Part shown: positions 47,047-56,913 of the stretch, piece by piece
How the letters are laid out: each line of letters begins with the position of its first letter
Numbering within the stretch: the first letter of the stretch is position 1
Source of the DNA: Galliscardovia ingluviei
GTDB taxonomy: Bacteria > Actinomycetota > Actinomycetes > Actinomycetales > Bifidobacteriaceae
Assembly (NCBI RefSeq): GCF_014635685.1
Contig: NZ_BMDH01000001.1
Location: 124,001-188,000, forward strand
DNA length: 64,000 nt
Direction: 5' to 3'
Made by a program: the position numbers and the translations under genes
The notes under the pieces: model-generated
Databases searched by the model: none
Seen by the model: only the letters and a program-made list of their open reading frames with translations
Told to the model about the DNA's origin: nothing

Positions 47047-48264
47047 ATGGATATACGACTAATTAGTGCTGAATCGGTGACTGAAGGGCATCCTGATAAG
47101 GTGTGCGATCAAATTTCTGACGCAATTTTAGATGATATGCTGCGTCAAGACCCGCACTCTCATGTTGCTGTAGAAACGTGTGCTACCACTGGGCAGTTCT
47201 TTGTATTTGGTGAGGTTAATAGCGAAGGCTATAGCGATATTCAGTCTATTGTGCGTGATGTAGTTGCTCGTATCGGCTATACCAGCTCAGACATTGGCTT
47301 GGATGCTGCTTCTTGTGGCGTGGTGGTTTCGCTTACTGGGCAGAGTGCTGAAATCAATCAAGGTGTCTCTCGTTTGGATGCAAGCCAGGAATCTGTTGCG
47401 TCTCAAGAAGAGCGTTATGAGGCGCAGGGTGCTGGCGATCAGGGCGTTATTTTTGGCTATGCCAGTGATGAGACGCAAACTTTGATGCCATTGCCGATTT
47501 ATCTTGCGCATCGTTTGTCAATGAGACTAGCCGAGGTGCGTAAAGAGGGGATTGTCCCACATTTGCGCCCGGATGGTAAAACTCAGGTGACCATTGCATA
47601 TGAAGGCAATACGCCGCAGTATGTGGAAACAGTACTTATTTCTACGCAACATGATCCTGAGGTTGATAGTGCTTGGTTGCAAGAGCAGCTTACCAAGCAT
47701 GTGATTACCCCGATTTTGGATGAAGTGTGTGCTGACCGTATTGCTCATGACCAGTATCGTGTGCTGGTGAATCCTACTGGTTCTTTTGTGCTTGGTGGTC
47801 CGGCTGCTGATGCTGGGCTTACAGGGCGCAAAATTATTGTCGATACGTATGGTGGTGCGGCGCATCATGGTGGTGGCGCGTTCAGTGGTAAAGATCCAAG
47901 TAAAGTTGATCGTTCTGCAGCATATGCTGCGCGTTGGGTAGCTAAGAATATTGTTGCCGCTGGTCTTGCGCATCGTGTAGAAGTGCAGATTGCTTATGCG
48001 ATTGGTGTAGCTGATCCTGTTTCTATTGATGTGGAAACATACGGCACTGAGGCACAAGGTATCAGCCGCGAAATGATTCAGCATGCAGTGCATGAGGTGT
48101 TTGATTTGCGTCCTGCAGCTATTGTTGACCAGCTTGATTTGCTTCGTCCGATTTATAGTAAGACTGCGGCTTATGGTCATTTTGGACGCGAGTTACCAGA
48201 ATTTACATGGGAACACACTAATAAAGTCCAGCAGCTACAACAGGTTATTGCTGCAATGAAGTAA
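47047..48264 (+). CDS. metK: S-adenosylmethionine synthetase
   Basis: A 405-residue enzyme that forms SAM from methionine and ATP. The N-terminal ATP motif is [29 protein letters not shown] and the P-loop-like [20 protein letters not shown] are intact. Start ATG 47047 follows GGAGATGGA. It precedes priA by 30 bases, so the two may be one transcript (methionine/SAM and replication restart genes are often adjacent in actinobacteria). Confidence 0.98.
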   Translation: MDIRLISAESVTEGHPDKVCDQISDAILDDMLRQDPHSHVAVETCATTGQFFVFGEVNSEGYSDIQSIVRDVVARIGYTSSDIGLDAASCGVVVSLTGQSAEINQGVSRLDASQESVASQEERYEAQGAGDQGVIFGYASDETQTLMPLPIYLAHRLSMRLAEVRKEGIVPHLRPDGKTQVTIAYEGNTPQYVETVLISTQHDPEVDSAWLQEQLTKHVITPILDEVCADRIAHDQYRVLVNPTGSFVLGGPAADAGLTGRKIIVDTYGGAAHHGGGAFSGKDPSKVDRSAAYAARWVAKNIVAAGLAHRVEVQIAYAIGVADPVSIDVETYGTEAQGISREMIQHAVHEVFDLRPAAIVDQLDLLRPIYSKTAAYGHFGRELPEFTWEHTNKVQQLQQVIAAMK

Positions 48265-48294
48265 ATGTAATACACATAGTGCTGGTGATTGGAC

Positions 48295-50562
48295 ATGTCG
48301 AGTTCGCCAAAGAGCAATGAAGAGCATAATGATATTGCTGCACGCCAGCAAATTGCTCAACAGGCGCAGCAGCTGGCATTAGATGGATTGGCTCCACGTA
48401 AGCGCAAACGCGCCAACCATAAAATCCATGTGCCGGCTGATCATAAGCCTATTGCTTCGGTAATGCTTGATGTGCAAGCCACACATTTAGGGCGAACGTT
48501 TGACTATCTTGTAGACCAGTCGCAAGATAGTCAAGCATTACCAGGTGTGCGTGTGCGTGTGCGATTTGGTCACCAGTTGCTTGACGGTATTATCTGGAAA
48601 CGTCAGGAGCATAGCGATACTCCTACTGCATCATTGCGGTTTCTAGAGCGCGTTATTTCACCGGTAATTGTTGCAGATGAGGCAATGCGCGGCGATATTG
48701 AAGCAATTGCAGATGCATACGGTGGTACTCCCGCTAATATTATTCGGCTTGCCATTCCTCCCCGAGTTGCTCGGGTTGATACTTGGCTTACAGAACGCGC
48801 CGAGCGCACGCAGCGGCATAATACACAATTACCGTTTGGTACTCGTACCGAGCATATTCAACAATCGTCAGAACAAGCATGGAAAAGAATACAATCCCAG
48901 TATTCTGGTAGTGACCAGCTGCGTAATGCGCTACAAGCTCATGCCACACAAACAGTGGTATATCAAACTCTGCCCGGGCCTCGTCTGTGGGCTAAGGATC
49001 TCGCTTGGGTAGTAGTACAGGGCTTACTTGAGGGCAGAAGCATAGCTGTTGTATTACCTGATGTGCGCCGCCTTACTGATATGGCTAGTGCTTTAGCGGC
49101 CTACGGACTGACTCCATTTACTTGCCAAGATGAAGCATCAGGAATATACAGCGGAGATGTGGTGACGCTATATTCCACAATGACTCCAGAAGAACGCTAT
49201 CGCGGATACATGGCACTAGCGAGTGGGCAAGTGTCCTGCGTGATTGGACTGCGAGCCACCATGTATGCGCCTCTAACCAAGCGACCGGTATATATTGTCG
49301 TCGATGATGATGTGTATCAGTATGCCGATGGGTTTATGCCTTATCCGCAAGTGCGCCACGTGCTCGCATTGCGCGCTCGCCGCCATGATGGTACTTTGAT
49401 TGTGGCTTCCCATGCTCGTTCTGCTATGAGCCAGTGGCAGATAGAGCAACGTCAAGCCAGTGAAGTTATCCCATATCGTGCCACGTTGAAAACACATATG
49501 CCGTGGGTACGTTGGCTTAATCCGGAAGATGCTACACAGCAAGGCGACCCAACAGCGCATACACGTTTGCCACACCGTGCGGTAGAAGCAGTGTATCAAG
49601 CATTGAAAAAAGGTCCAGTACTTGTTGCTATGCCGCATGCGAGTACAAGTTCTGTTTTTGCTTGCGGCACTTGTCATACACTTGCAAGATGCCATATTTG
49701 CCAAGGGCCGCTACAATCTGCACAAGCGTACGCACCACAATGTGCATGGTGTGGTACTCCGGCAGTGCATTTTTCGTGCCCGAAATGTGGCGGCACGCAA
49801 CTGCAAACAGTGCGTGTAGGATCGCTCGATACAGTACAAGAATTACGCGATGTACTGCGTAATGTGCCTATTGTGGTATCTAATCCAGACCAGCCTCGCG
49901 GTATTGTGGAACAAATTGATTACAGTAGCGTAGTAGTGTTGGCAAGTTATGGCGCTATTCCGAGGGTTACTACACCTCATGGGTATGGCACCTATCGGGC
50001 AGTGCTGTTGATTGATGCTTGGGTAAGTTTGTATGCTCAAGGTATTGATGCGCGTATTGATATGCTTCAGCAGTGGATGCAGGCAGCTTCTATGGCAGCA
50101 AGCAGGGCGAATGAAGGGCAAGTGCTCTTGATTGGGCAAGCAGATGAAGCTATGGCAAACTCACTGATGCAGTGGGATTCGAGTATCTTGGCACAAGAAG
50201 AGCTTCAAGAGCGTGCTGCCGCGGTGTTTCCTCCGGTTATAAGTGCCGCTACTGTTTGGGGAGAGCGTGATGCAGTGACCCAAACGCTTCATGATATTGG
50301 AGTATTGGATGGGCCTTGGGCAACTGTACATTGTGGTGATATGGATTGGCCTAGTGTATTAGGGCCGCGTCCGATTGCGCCTGAACCTAACGAGCGTGGG
50401 CAGCTTGATATTGCTCAAGACCGTGTGCGTGCCATTATTCGTGTATCTCATGATCAGCGTGATGAACTTGCGCTGCGACTGCGTGCTAGTATTGCCAAAC
50501 ATGCTGCAGGACGGGCTCGTACGGAATTGCGTTTTGCTATGGATCCTAAAGATGTGCTCTAG
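48295..50562 (+). CDS. priA: PriA-like primosomal protein N', helicase motifs degenerate
   Basis: A 755-residue replication restart protein. The N-terminal DNA-binding domain (LGRTFDYLVDQS) and the central zinc-binding block are clear: pairs CGTC, CHIC, CAWC and CPKC. The Walker A GxxGxGKT expected before the IAVVLPDV segment is absent, and DEAH is replaced by VDDDVYQY, as known for actinobacterial PriA, so it is probably not an ATP-driven helicase. ATG 48295 is preferred over TTG 48289. It sits between metK and a HAD gene, upstream of fmt, a common actinobacterial neighbourhood. Confidence 0.9.
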   Translation: MSSSPKSNEEHNDIAARQQIAQQAQQLALDGLAPRKRKRANHKIHVPADHKPIASVMLDVQATHLGRTFDYLVDQSQDSQALPGVRVRVRFGHQLLDGIIWKRQEHSDTPTASLRFLERVISPVIVADEAMRGDIEAIADAYGGTPANIIRLAIPPRVARVDTWLTERAERTQRHNTQLPFGTRTEHIQQSSEQAWKRIQSQYSGSDQLRNALQAHATQTVVYQTLPGPRLWAKDLAWVVVQGLLEGRSIAVVLPDVRRLTDMASALAAYGLTPFTCQDEASGIYSGDVVTLYSTMTPEERYRGYMALASGQVSCVIGLRATMYAPLTKRPVYIVVDDDVYQYADGFMPYPQVRHVLALRARRHDGTLIVASHARSAMSQWQIEQRQASEVIPYRATLKTHMPWVRWLNPEDATQQGDPTAHTRLPHRAVEAVYQALKKGPVLVAMPHASTSSVFACGTCHTLARCHICQGPLQSAQAYAPQCAWCGTPAVHFSCPKCGGTQLQTVRVGSLDTVQELRDVLRNVPIVVSNPDQPRGIVEQIDYSSVVVLASYGAIPRVTTPHGYGTYRAVLLIDAWVSLYAQGIDARIDMLQQWMQAASMAASRANEGQVLLIGQADEAMANSLMQWDSSILAQEELQERAAAVFPPVISAATVWGERDAVTQTLHDIGVLDGPWATVHCGDMDWPSVLGPRPIAPEPNERGQLDIAQDRVRAIIRVSHDQRDELALRLRASIAKHAAGRARTELRFAMDPKDVL

Positions 50563-50718
50563 ACTTGCCGAGCGCATATGTTGTGCAGATTCAACCTATT
50601 TAAGTAGCTCTAGTTTGCCTATAGGTAGCGTTTCATGTATAGGTAGTATGTAGGTGATACATCCAATAGTTCTTATGTAGTAGTTGCGTTACGTAGTTAC
50701 ACAATGCAAGGAGGCAGT

Positions 50719-51444
50719 ATGAAAGGTTGGCCAGGAGAGCCGCAAATGCAATATAACGTTATGGTGGCTGAACAACAGGCAGCTGCGCATTTGCATGAGC
50801 CAATTACTGATGTAGTCTTTGATTTTGGCAATGTGCTTATTACGTGGGATCCGCAATCTGTACTCAAACCACGGTATGCGCAGGATGTGATTGACGCATT
50901 TCTCGATAATGATATTTCAGGTTTTTATGATGTTAATGACCGCATGGATGCAGGGGTATCACAGGAGGAAGCAATAGCATGGATGCGTGAAACACACGGC
51001 GAGCCTTGGGCTTCAATTTTAGAATACTATATTGCTAATTTTGAAGATTCTTTAACTGGCGTGGTTCCAGGTGCACGTGTGCTGGTGCAAGAGTTGAAAT
51101 CTTTGGGGATTCGCGTATGGGGATTGTCAAACTGGGAGAAAGAGCTATTCCCAATTGCTTACCAGTATTGCCCAATTCTGCAGCAGTTGCAGGACTCAGT
51201 TGTTTCAGGCAATGTTGGATTGCGCAAACCACATGCTGATATTTACGAGTATGCGTTGCGCCAGTTTGGTATTAATGCGGCAACAAGTGTGTTTATTGAC
51301 GATAAAGCTATGAATATTGTTGGTGCTAATGCTGTGGGCATGCGCGGTATTCGTTTAAGTGATATGCAGGAAGTACGTGCAGAGCTTATACGCTACGGTG
51401 TGCCTTTAGCTCAGCCATTACATCTTAATGATCTGATGAGCTGA
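50719..51444 (+). CDS. HAD-superfamily phosphatase (YihX-like)
   Basis: A 241-residue HAD hydrolase. Motif I is VVFDFGNVLITWD with nucleophile Asp35; the second Asp of the classical DxD is Gly, as in YihX/dehalogenase-like members. Motif II is GLSNW, motif III has Lys in LRKPHADIYEYAL, and motif IV is FIDDKAMNI. YihX-type enzymes release phosphate from sugar phosphates such as glucose 1-phosphate; the actual substrate is unknown. AAGGAGG lies 4 bases before ATG 50719, which decides the start over ATG 50704. Confidence 0.85.
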   Translation: MKGWPGEPQMQYNVMVAEQQAAAHLHEPITDVVFDFGNVLITWDPQSVLKPRYAQDVIDAFLDNDISGFYDVNDRMDAGVSQEEAIAWMRETHGEPWASILEYYIANFEDSLTGVVPGARVLVQELKSLGIRVWGLSNWEKELFPIAYQYCPILQQLQDSVVSGNVGLRKPHADIYEYALRQFGINAATSVFIDDKAMNIVGANAVGMRGIRLSDMQEVRAELIRYGVPLAQPLHLNDLMS

Positions 51445-51568
51445 TGGATTGATGCATTGATAGTTTGATATATATTGATAGTTTGCTGTTGGTGCATATG
51501 CTAGTGCAATAGTGTAATCTAGACAATTGGGTACATAGTATTGTGCAATGCTAGGTCAAGGAGAAGGC

Positions 51569-52561
51569 GTGCGTATTATTTTTGCTGGAACACCTCAGGT
51601 GGCAGTTCCTTCACTAGAAGCATTAGTAGCGGCTGATGATATTGATGTTGTTGCCGTATTAACAAGACCTGATGCACCAAGTGGACGTGGGCGTAAGCTC
51701 AAACCAAGTCCAGTAAAGACGCGAGCACTTGAACTAGGATTGCCAGTATATGAGGATAATCCTAATAGTGAGCAATGGTTAGAGACCTTGCGCACGTTGC
51801 ATGTTGATGCAGCAGCAGTGGTTGCTTTTGGCAATATCTTAAAACGTCCAGTGCTTGAGGCGTTGCCGCAAGGTTGGTTTAATTTACATTTCTCTCTATT
51901 GCCAACATTGCGAGGGGCAGCACCTGCTCAACGTGCTATTTGGCAGGGTATGGAGAGTACGGGAGCTACCGTATTTCGTATTGACGTAGGCATGGATGAT
52001 GGCCCTATTGTGGCGCAAGAGCCTACAGCAATTGCTGATGAAGAGAATGCTGGTGAGCTGCTTGAACGAATGGCAGTAGAGCAGGCGCCACTTTTAGTGC
52101 ATGCTTTGCAACAGGTAGCGCACGGTACAGCTGTTTTGCATGCGCAAAGCGAAGAGGGCGTGAGCTATGCTGCAAAAATCACCCATGATGATGCTCATAT
52201 TGCAGTGAGCGCGCCGTGTGAACAGATAGTCAATCAGATTCGTGCATGCGCTCCGGCTCCCGGAGCTTGGGTGAGCTTAACCGATGCCACTCAGCCTGAT
52301 AATGGGATACTGTTACGAGTATTGCGTGCCCAGTGTGTGCCATCTGAAGATGCGCAAACTGTACTGGAACGTGGGTTTGCTGGTGTTAATCTTGAAGATG
52401 TTGCGCTTGGACGCATTGCTGCTGACAAACGTCACGTATGGCTGCGCTGCGGTCAAGGTTTGATAGAACTACTTGAAGTGCAGGCGCAAGGCAAAAAAGT
52501 TATGCGTGCTGCAGATTGGGCACGTGGAGCACACTTGAGTGATGCCGTGCTAGCCAAGTAG
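51569..52561 (+). CDS. fmt: Methionyl-tRNA formyltransferase
   Basis: A 330-residue enzyme that formylates the initiator tRNA using 10-formyl-THF. It begins MRIIFAGTPQVAVPSLEAL and contains the FNLHFSLLPTLRGAAPAQRA folate and tRNA region, with the catalytic Asn-His-Asp set (FNLHFS and GMDDGPI). The start is GTG 51569 after AAGGAGAAGGC. It is followed within 82 bases by rsmB, the usual fmt-rsmB pair. Confidence 0.96.
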   Translation: MRIIFAGTPQVAVPSLEALVAADDIDVVAVLTRPDAPSGRGRKLKPSPVKTRALELGLPVYEDNPNSEQWLETLRTLHVDAAAVVAFGNILKRPVLEALPQGWFNLHFSLLPTLRGAAPAQRAIWQGMESTGATVFRIDVGMDDGPIVAQEPTAIADEENAGELLERMAVEQAPLLVHALQQVAHGTAVLHAQSEEGVSYAAKITHDDAHIAVSAPCEQIVNQIRACAPAPGAWVSLTDATQPDNGILLRVLRAQCVPSEDAQTVLERGFAGVNLEDVALGRIAADKRHVWLRCGQGLIELLEVQAQGKKVMRAADWARGAHLSDAVLAK

Positions 52562-52642
52562 TGTGCTTATGGTGCAAATTGTATATAATAGTCTTATACG
52601 TACTATGTGACGAATAGCAATTGTGTATGAACATAGGTGAAT

Positions 52643-54238
52643 ATGAATGCTCAAGGTCTTGCTGGACAACGTCAACATCGTTCGGCAAAAACATTAAATC
52701 GACGTGCACAAGGTCAAGAACCACATCAGCAGGCGTCAGCTCGAGGCGCATCTCAAGCAAATCGCAAAATACCCCGTCATGCTGATGCAAGGCGCGTTGC
52801 CTACGAGGCGCTGCTGCGGATTGATGAGCAGCATAGTTTTAGTAATCTGTTAGTGCCAAAACTATGTGCGCATGCGCAATTAAGCACAGCGGATAGCGCA
52901 TTAGTAACCGATATTGTGTATGGAGTACTGCGCTGGCGAGGGCTGATTCGTCCAATTATTGCGGCTGCTGCGCACCGTGCTCTTGACGATATTGATGACA
53001 TGATAGTACCTATTCTTGAGCTTGGCACGTATCAGGCATTGTGGATGGAAATTGCGCCACACGCTGTTGGTGCCAGTACTGTAGTATTAGCGAAATCACT
53101 GTATGGCAAAGGAAGAGCTGGCTTTGTTAATGCAGTAATGCACCAAATTATTGCTAAGCCATTGCAGACGTGGCAGTCAATGATTGTTTCTCGTATTGAT
53201 AGCCATAACCAATTTGAACGTCTTGCTGTGCGGTATTCTCACCCGAAATGGATTGTTGAAGCATTGTATCAGGCGTGGAAGCATGCTGGGTATGATGAAG
53301 AAGGTGATGCTATGGCGGTAGTAAGTAGCATGCTAGAGGAGGATAACCAACCTGCTATGGTCACGCTGGCTCGCCATGGTCAAGCTATTTCGCAAGAGGA
53401 TTTGCAAGCACAATTGCCACGCCGAGCAGTAGTACAAGAGGGGCTGCTCAGCCCATACGCATTACGTGTTAGCGGTGTAAATCCAGCGCAGATTCCAGCC
53501 ATACAACATAAGCTGGTTGGCGTAGAGGATGAGGGAAGTCAATGTGCTGCTTTGGCTCTGGCACACGCTTCGGTTGAAGGTCAGGCGTCGGATTACGAGC
53601 AGCAGAGTTTAGCAAGTATGCCAATATCGGCACGCGCTCACTGGTTGGATATGTGTGCGGGTCCTGGTGGAAAAACAGCATTAATAGCGTCTCTAGCTGC
53701 TGAACGCAATATTGTGGTTAGTGCGAATGAGCCAAGTGCTCATCGTGCAAACTTGGTGCGTAGCAATATTGAAGGGCTACCGAGTGAAGCTGTGGATACC
53801 GTGTATGAGCATGATGGCAGGTATTTTGGCAAACATATGCGCGAACAGTTTACGCGCGTACTGGTTGATGCGCCTTGCTCCGGTTTAGGTGCATTGCGTC
53901 GCCGTCCCGAAGCAAGATGGCGTAAGCGACCAGAAGATATTGATGATCTTACGCAATTGCAAGCGCAATTATTGCGTTCCGGTATTGACGCCACAATGTC
54001 AGGTGGTGTTATCGCGTATGTCACATGCTCTCCGGTAGTAGAAGAAACTGTGCAAATTGTAGATGATGTGCTAGCAGACCCGCAGTATGCGCAGCGTGTG
54101 GAAAGGCTTGATACCACCGAGGTATTGCGTAGAGTATGCAAGCCGATGCCGTTGCCTAATCGACCAGGAGATGTGACGCTTTTTGAACATTTGCATCACA
54201 GCGACCAAATGTTTATCAGCCTATTGCGCAAGCGATAA
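52643..54238 (+). CDS. rsmB: 16S rRNA m5C967 methyltransferase (RsmB/Sun)
   Basis: A 531-residue protein with an N-terminal NusB-like RNA-binding domain (DARRVAYEALLRIDEQHSFS) and a C-terminal SAM-dependent domain: LDMCAGPGGKTALIASL, VDAPCSGLGALRRRPEARW and YVTCSPVVEET. The two Cys residues in PCS and TCS are the catalytic pair of RNA m5C methyltransferases. ATG 52643 is used, with AGGTGA just upstream. About 50 residues of basic, Gln-rich sequence precede the NusB fold. It is convergent with serB. Confidence 0.93.
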   Translation: MNAQGLAGQRQHRSAKTLNRRAQGQEPHQQASARGASQANRKIPRHADARRVAYEALLRIDEQHSFSNLLVPKLCAHAQLSTADSALVTDIVYGVLRWRGLIRPIIAAAAHRALDDIDDMIVPILELGTYQALWMEIAPHAVGASTVVLAKSLYGKGRAGFVNAVMHQIIAKPLQTWQSMIVSRIDSHNQFERLAVRYSHPKWIVEALYQAWKHAGYDEEGDAMAVVSSMLEEDNQPAMVTLARHGQAISQEDLQAQLPRRAVVQEGLLSPYALRVSGVNPAQIPAIQHKLVGVEDEGSQCAALALAHASVEGQASDYEQQSLASMPISARAHWLDMCAGPGGKTALIASLAAERNIVVSANEPSAHRANLVRSNIEGLPSEAVDTVYEHDGRYFGKHMREQFTRVLVDAPCSGLGALRRRPEARWRKRPEDIDDLTQLQAQLLRSGIDATMSGGVIAYVTCSPVVEETVQIVDDVLADPQYAQRVERLDTTEVLRRVCKPMPLPNRPGDVTLFEHLHHSDQMFISLLRKR

Positions 54239-54310
54239 CGAGTTCGCATTTGGCATGGCGTATACAAGGGTGATATACAGCGTCAGGTGATACCCATGCT
54301 GATTTGCGTA

Positions 54311-55090
54311 TTAGTTGGTAATATGCAGTTTCTGAGCAATAATCGGCCAAGCCAGCATCAGATCGCGGGTATCAATAGCAAAAGGCGCGCTGGCACGGGT
54401 TTTGGGTTTAGCGCAAAATGCGATACCCACACCTGCACTAAGAATCATAGGAATATCATTCGCACCATCGCCAATAGCTACTGTTCGATCCATGGAAAGA
54501 CCACACTCTTGTGCCCAAGTGCTCAGCATTTGCTGTTTGCGTGTTTTAGTGACAATATCACCTTCAACATTGCCTGTAAGTACACCATTGGCTATTTCAA
54601 GGCGATGCGCTAAACAGTAATCAATATGTAAATCACGCACTAACATATCTGCAACCTCGTGGAAACCACCAGAAACTACACCTACTTTGAACCCATGTTG
54701 ATGCGCAGTCTCAATAAGCTCACGCACGCCATGCGTAGGATGTAAGGTGCGATACACTTGCGCAAATACACTACTTGGCAAGCCTCTAAGTAGTGACACA
54801 CGATGTCGTAGCGCTTGCTCAAAATCCAGTTCGCCGCGCATTGCTTGTGCTGTAATAGGGGCAACTTGGTCTTCTACTCCTGCAACCATTGCCAGCTGGT
54901 CGATAACCTCTTCATCAATTACTGTGGCATCAATATCCATAACAATAAGTCCCCTAACCGCATTGTTCTGCAACTGGGCATTATTACGCGATACTGCATT
55001 ATTCTGCGATTCGCCTATGTCTGAGCCCTTGGTGTGCAATGAGGTACTGTGCTGATCTGGGTCGCTGTGTGCTGGAGTAGTTGAATTCAT
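54311..55090 (-). CDS. serB: Phosphoserine phosphatase
   Basis: A 259-residue HAD phosphatase, last step of serine synthesis. Motif I is VMDIDATVIDEEVID with the DxDxT core, motif II VVSGGFHEVA, motif III TKTRKQQML, motif IV GDGANDIPMI. The first 45 residues are an Asn/Ser/Gln-rich tail outside the fold; no ACT domain is present. It is convergent with rsmB and divergent from arc. Confidence 0.93.
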   Translation of the reverse strand: MNSTTPAHSDPDQHSTSLHTKGSDIGESQNNAVSRNNAQLQNNAVRGLIVMDIDATVIDEEVIDQLAMVAGVEDQVAPITAQAMRGELDFEQALRHRVSLLRGLPSSVFAQVYRTLHPTHGVRELIETAHQHGFKVGVVSGGFHEVADMLVRDLHIDYCLAHRLEIANGVLTGNVEGDIVTKTRKQQMLSTWAQECGLSMDRTVAIGDGANDIPMILSAGVGIAFCAKPKTRASAPFAIDTRDLMLAWPIIAQKLHITN

Positions 55091-55230
55091 AGCAACACTC
55101 TAACAAACATATTGCATGAAGTATGCACTGTTACGCAATGTGGGAAAGTAAGGAGTATGCTCTTGCCCTTGCTTATAAATATGGGCACAATAGATTGCAG
55201 AACTGGTATATCCCACTTAGGGAGGGTACG

Positions 55231-56889
55231 ATGAGCGATACTCACAATACGCAGGCAGCCACTGAAAGCGAGCGCAAACTCGCTGAGTTGGCTCGTCATG
55301 CTGATGTACTGATGCAGAAAAATCATGCGCTCGCAGCTGCATTAACTCGTGCTAGTCAAGAACTGAAAATTGCTAAGTCGCAGCTTGCAGGATTATCACA
55401 TCCGCCGCTTACCGTTGCTACATTTCGTAGTATTGACGGGTCGTATACGGATGATGATGGTGTGCGCCATACTACAGCATTAGTGACGCTCAGCGGGCGA
55501 CTGATGTCGGTAGGAGTAGCACCTACGGTGAATGTTCACCGTCTCAGTGCTGGACAAACGGTGCTGGTTAATGACAATTTGATTTTATGTGATACGAGGC
55601 AGCTACCGTCTACAGGTCCGGTGCGCATAGTGGATACTGTACTTGAGGATGGACGATTACAGGTTGCGGATCAGTCGGGTACGCTCAGCATAGTATTGCG
55701 TTCTGGAGAATTGGCTCACACATTAATCAAACCGGGCAGTATGGTGTGCTTAGATGTGCACGCTATGTTTGCGCTTGAAGTTATCGACCAGCGTGAAGAC
55801 AGTGATTTAGTGCTTGAAGAAGTGCCAAATACGACATTTGAAGATATTGGCGGGCTTGACGCACAAATATCGCAAATACGAGATGCAGTTGAATTGCCAT
55901 TTGCTTACAGCGATGCTTTTGCGCGTTATCATTTAGTGCCGCCTCGTGGAGTGTTGCTATATGGGCCTCCGGGTAATGGTAAAACGCTGATTGCTAAAGC
56001 ATTGGCTCATGCGTTAGCTGAGCGTCAGGGCGGTAAGGGCGTATTTCTTTCGGTGAAAGGTCCACAATTACTCAGTAAGTATGTCGGTGAATCTGAGCGG
56101 TTGCTGCGAGAAATGTTCGAACGTGCCAGATTGCGCGCTCGCGATGGACGACCGGTCGTAGTGTTTATCGATGAAATGGATTCGCTGCTACGTACTAGAG
56201 GAACAGGCATTTCTTCTGATGTAGAAACAACAATTGTGCCGCAGTTTCTTGCAGAGCTTGACGGTGTAGAAGCCTTACATAATGTGATTATTATTGGCGC
56301 TTCAAACAGAATTGACATGATCGATCCTGCAGTATTACGCCCAGGGCGATTGGATATTAAAGTACATATTGCTCGCCCAGATAGGGCACAGGCTGCTGCA
56401 ATTTTAAGTCACTATATTACTGACGACTTGCCTTTTGAATCTGGAGTGAATGCGCAAGATGTTATCAGCGCCATGATTGAGGATATTTTTACACGCGATA
56501 GCAGTCGATTAGTATGCCAGTTGCAAGAACAAAAAATGCAAGCGGGTAGTGCGCAAACAGTATTGCGACCGATTTATTTTGCTGATTTAATAAGCGGTGC
56601 AATGCTACGCAATATTGTAGATCGTGCAAAAACAGCTGCTATTAAAGCGACGATTAGTAAAGCACAATCAACACCAACTGATGTCACAGCTTACACGATG
56701 AAGAATGATGAAGCGGCTTTGCAATTTATGCCTATGAGTATGGCGCTGGTGCATCAAGCAGTAGAACGCGAATATGAAGAGCTTGCTGCACAATCTAGTG
56801 AAGCTAATCCGAGCCAGTGGGCGCGACTTAACGATATTGCGACTGAAGGTGATATTGTGGCATTGATTGCGGCATGTGTACGGCAATAA
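55231..56889 (+). CDS. arc: ARC/Mpa-family proteasome-type AAA ATPase
   Basis: A 552-residue AAA ATPase of the ARC/Mpa family that unfolds pupylated proteins. An N-terminal coiled coil (SERKLAELARHADVLMQ and on, residues 14-55) is followed by OB-fold domains and the AAA domain with Walker A GPPGNGKTLIAKAL, Walker B VVFIDEMDSLL and the arginine-rich sensor region PAVLRPGRLDIK. It ends ALIAACVRQ and lacks the C-terminal QYL-type motif with which Mpa docks on the 20S core. ATG 55231 follows GGGAGGG; the long frame upstream has no comparable signal. First gene of the pupylation cluster. Confidence 0.93.
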   Translation: MSDTHNTQAATESERKLAELARHADVLMQKNHALAAALTRASQELKIAKSQLAGLSHPPLTVATFRSIDGSYTDDDGVRHTTALVTLSGRLMSVGVAPTVNVHRLSAGQTVLVNDNLILCDTRQLPSTGPVRIVDTVLEDGRLQVADQSGTLSIVLRSGELAHTLIKPGSMVCLDVHAMFALEVIDQREDSDLVLEEVPNTTFEDIGGLDAQISQIRDAVELPFAYSDAFARYHLVPPRGVLLYGPPGNGKTLIAKALAHALAERQGGKGVFLSVKGPQLLSKYVGESERLLREMFERARLRARDGRPVVVFIDEMDSLLRTRGTGISSDVETTIVPQFLAELDGVEALHNVIIIGASNRIDMIDPAVLRPGRLDIKVHIARPDRAQAAAILSHYITDDLPFESGVNAQDVISAMIEDIFTRDSSRLVCQLQEQKMQAGSAQTVLRPIYFADLISGAMLRNIVDRAKTAAIKATISKAQSTPTDVTAYTMKNDEAALQFMPMSMALVHQAVEREYEELAAQSSEANPSQWARLNDIATEGDIVALIAACVRQ

Positions 56890-56913
56890 GACAGTAAACA
56901 TAAGGTGGTAAGC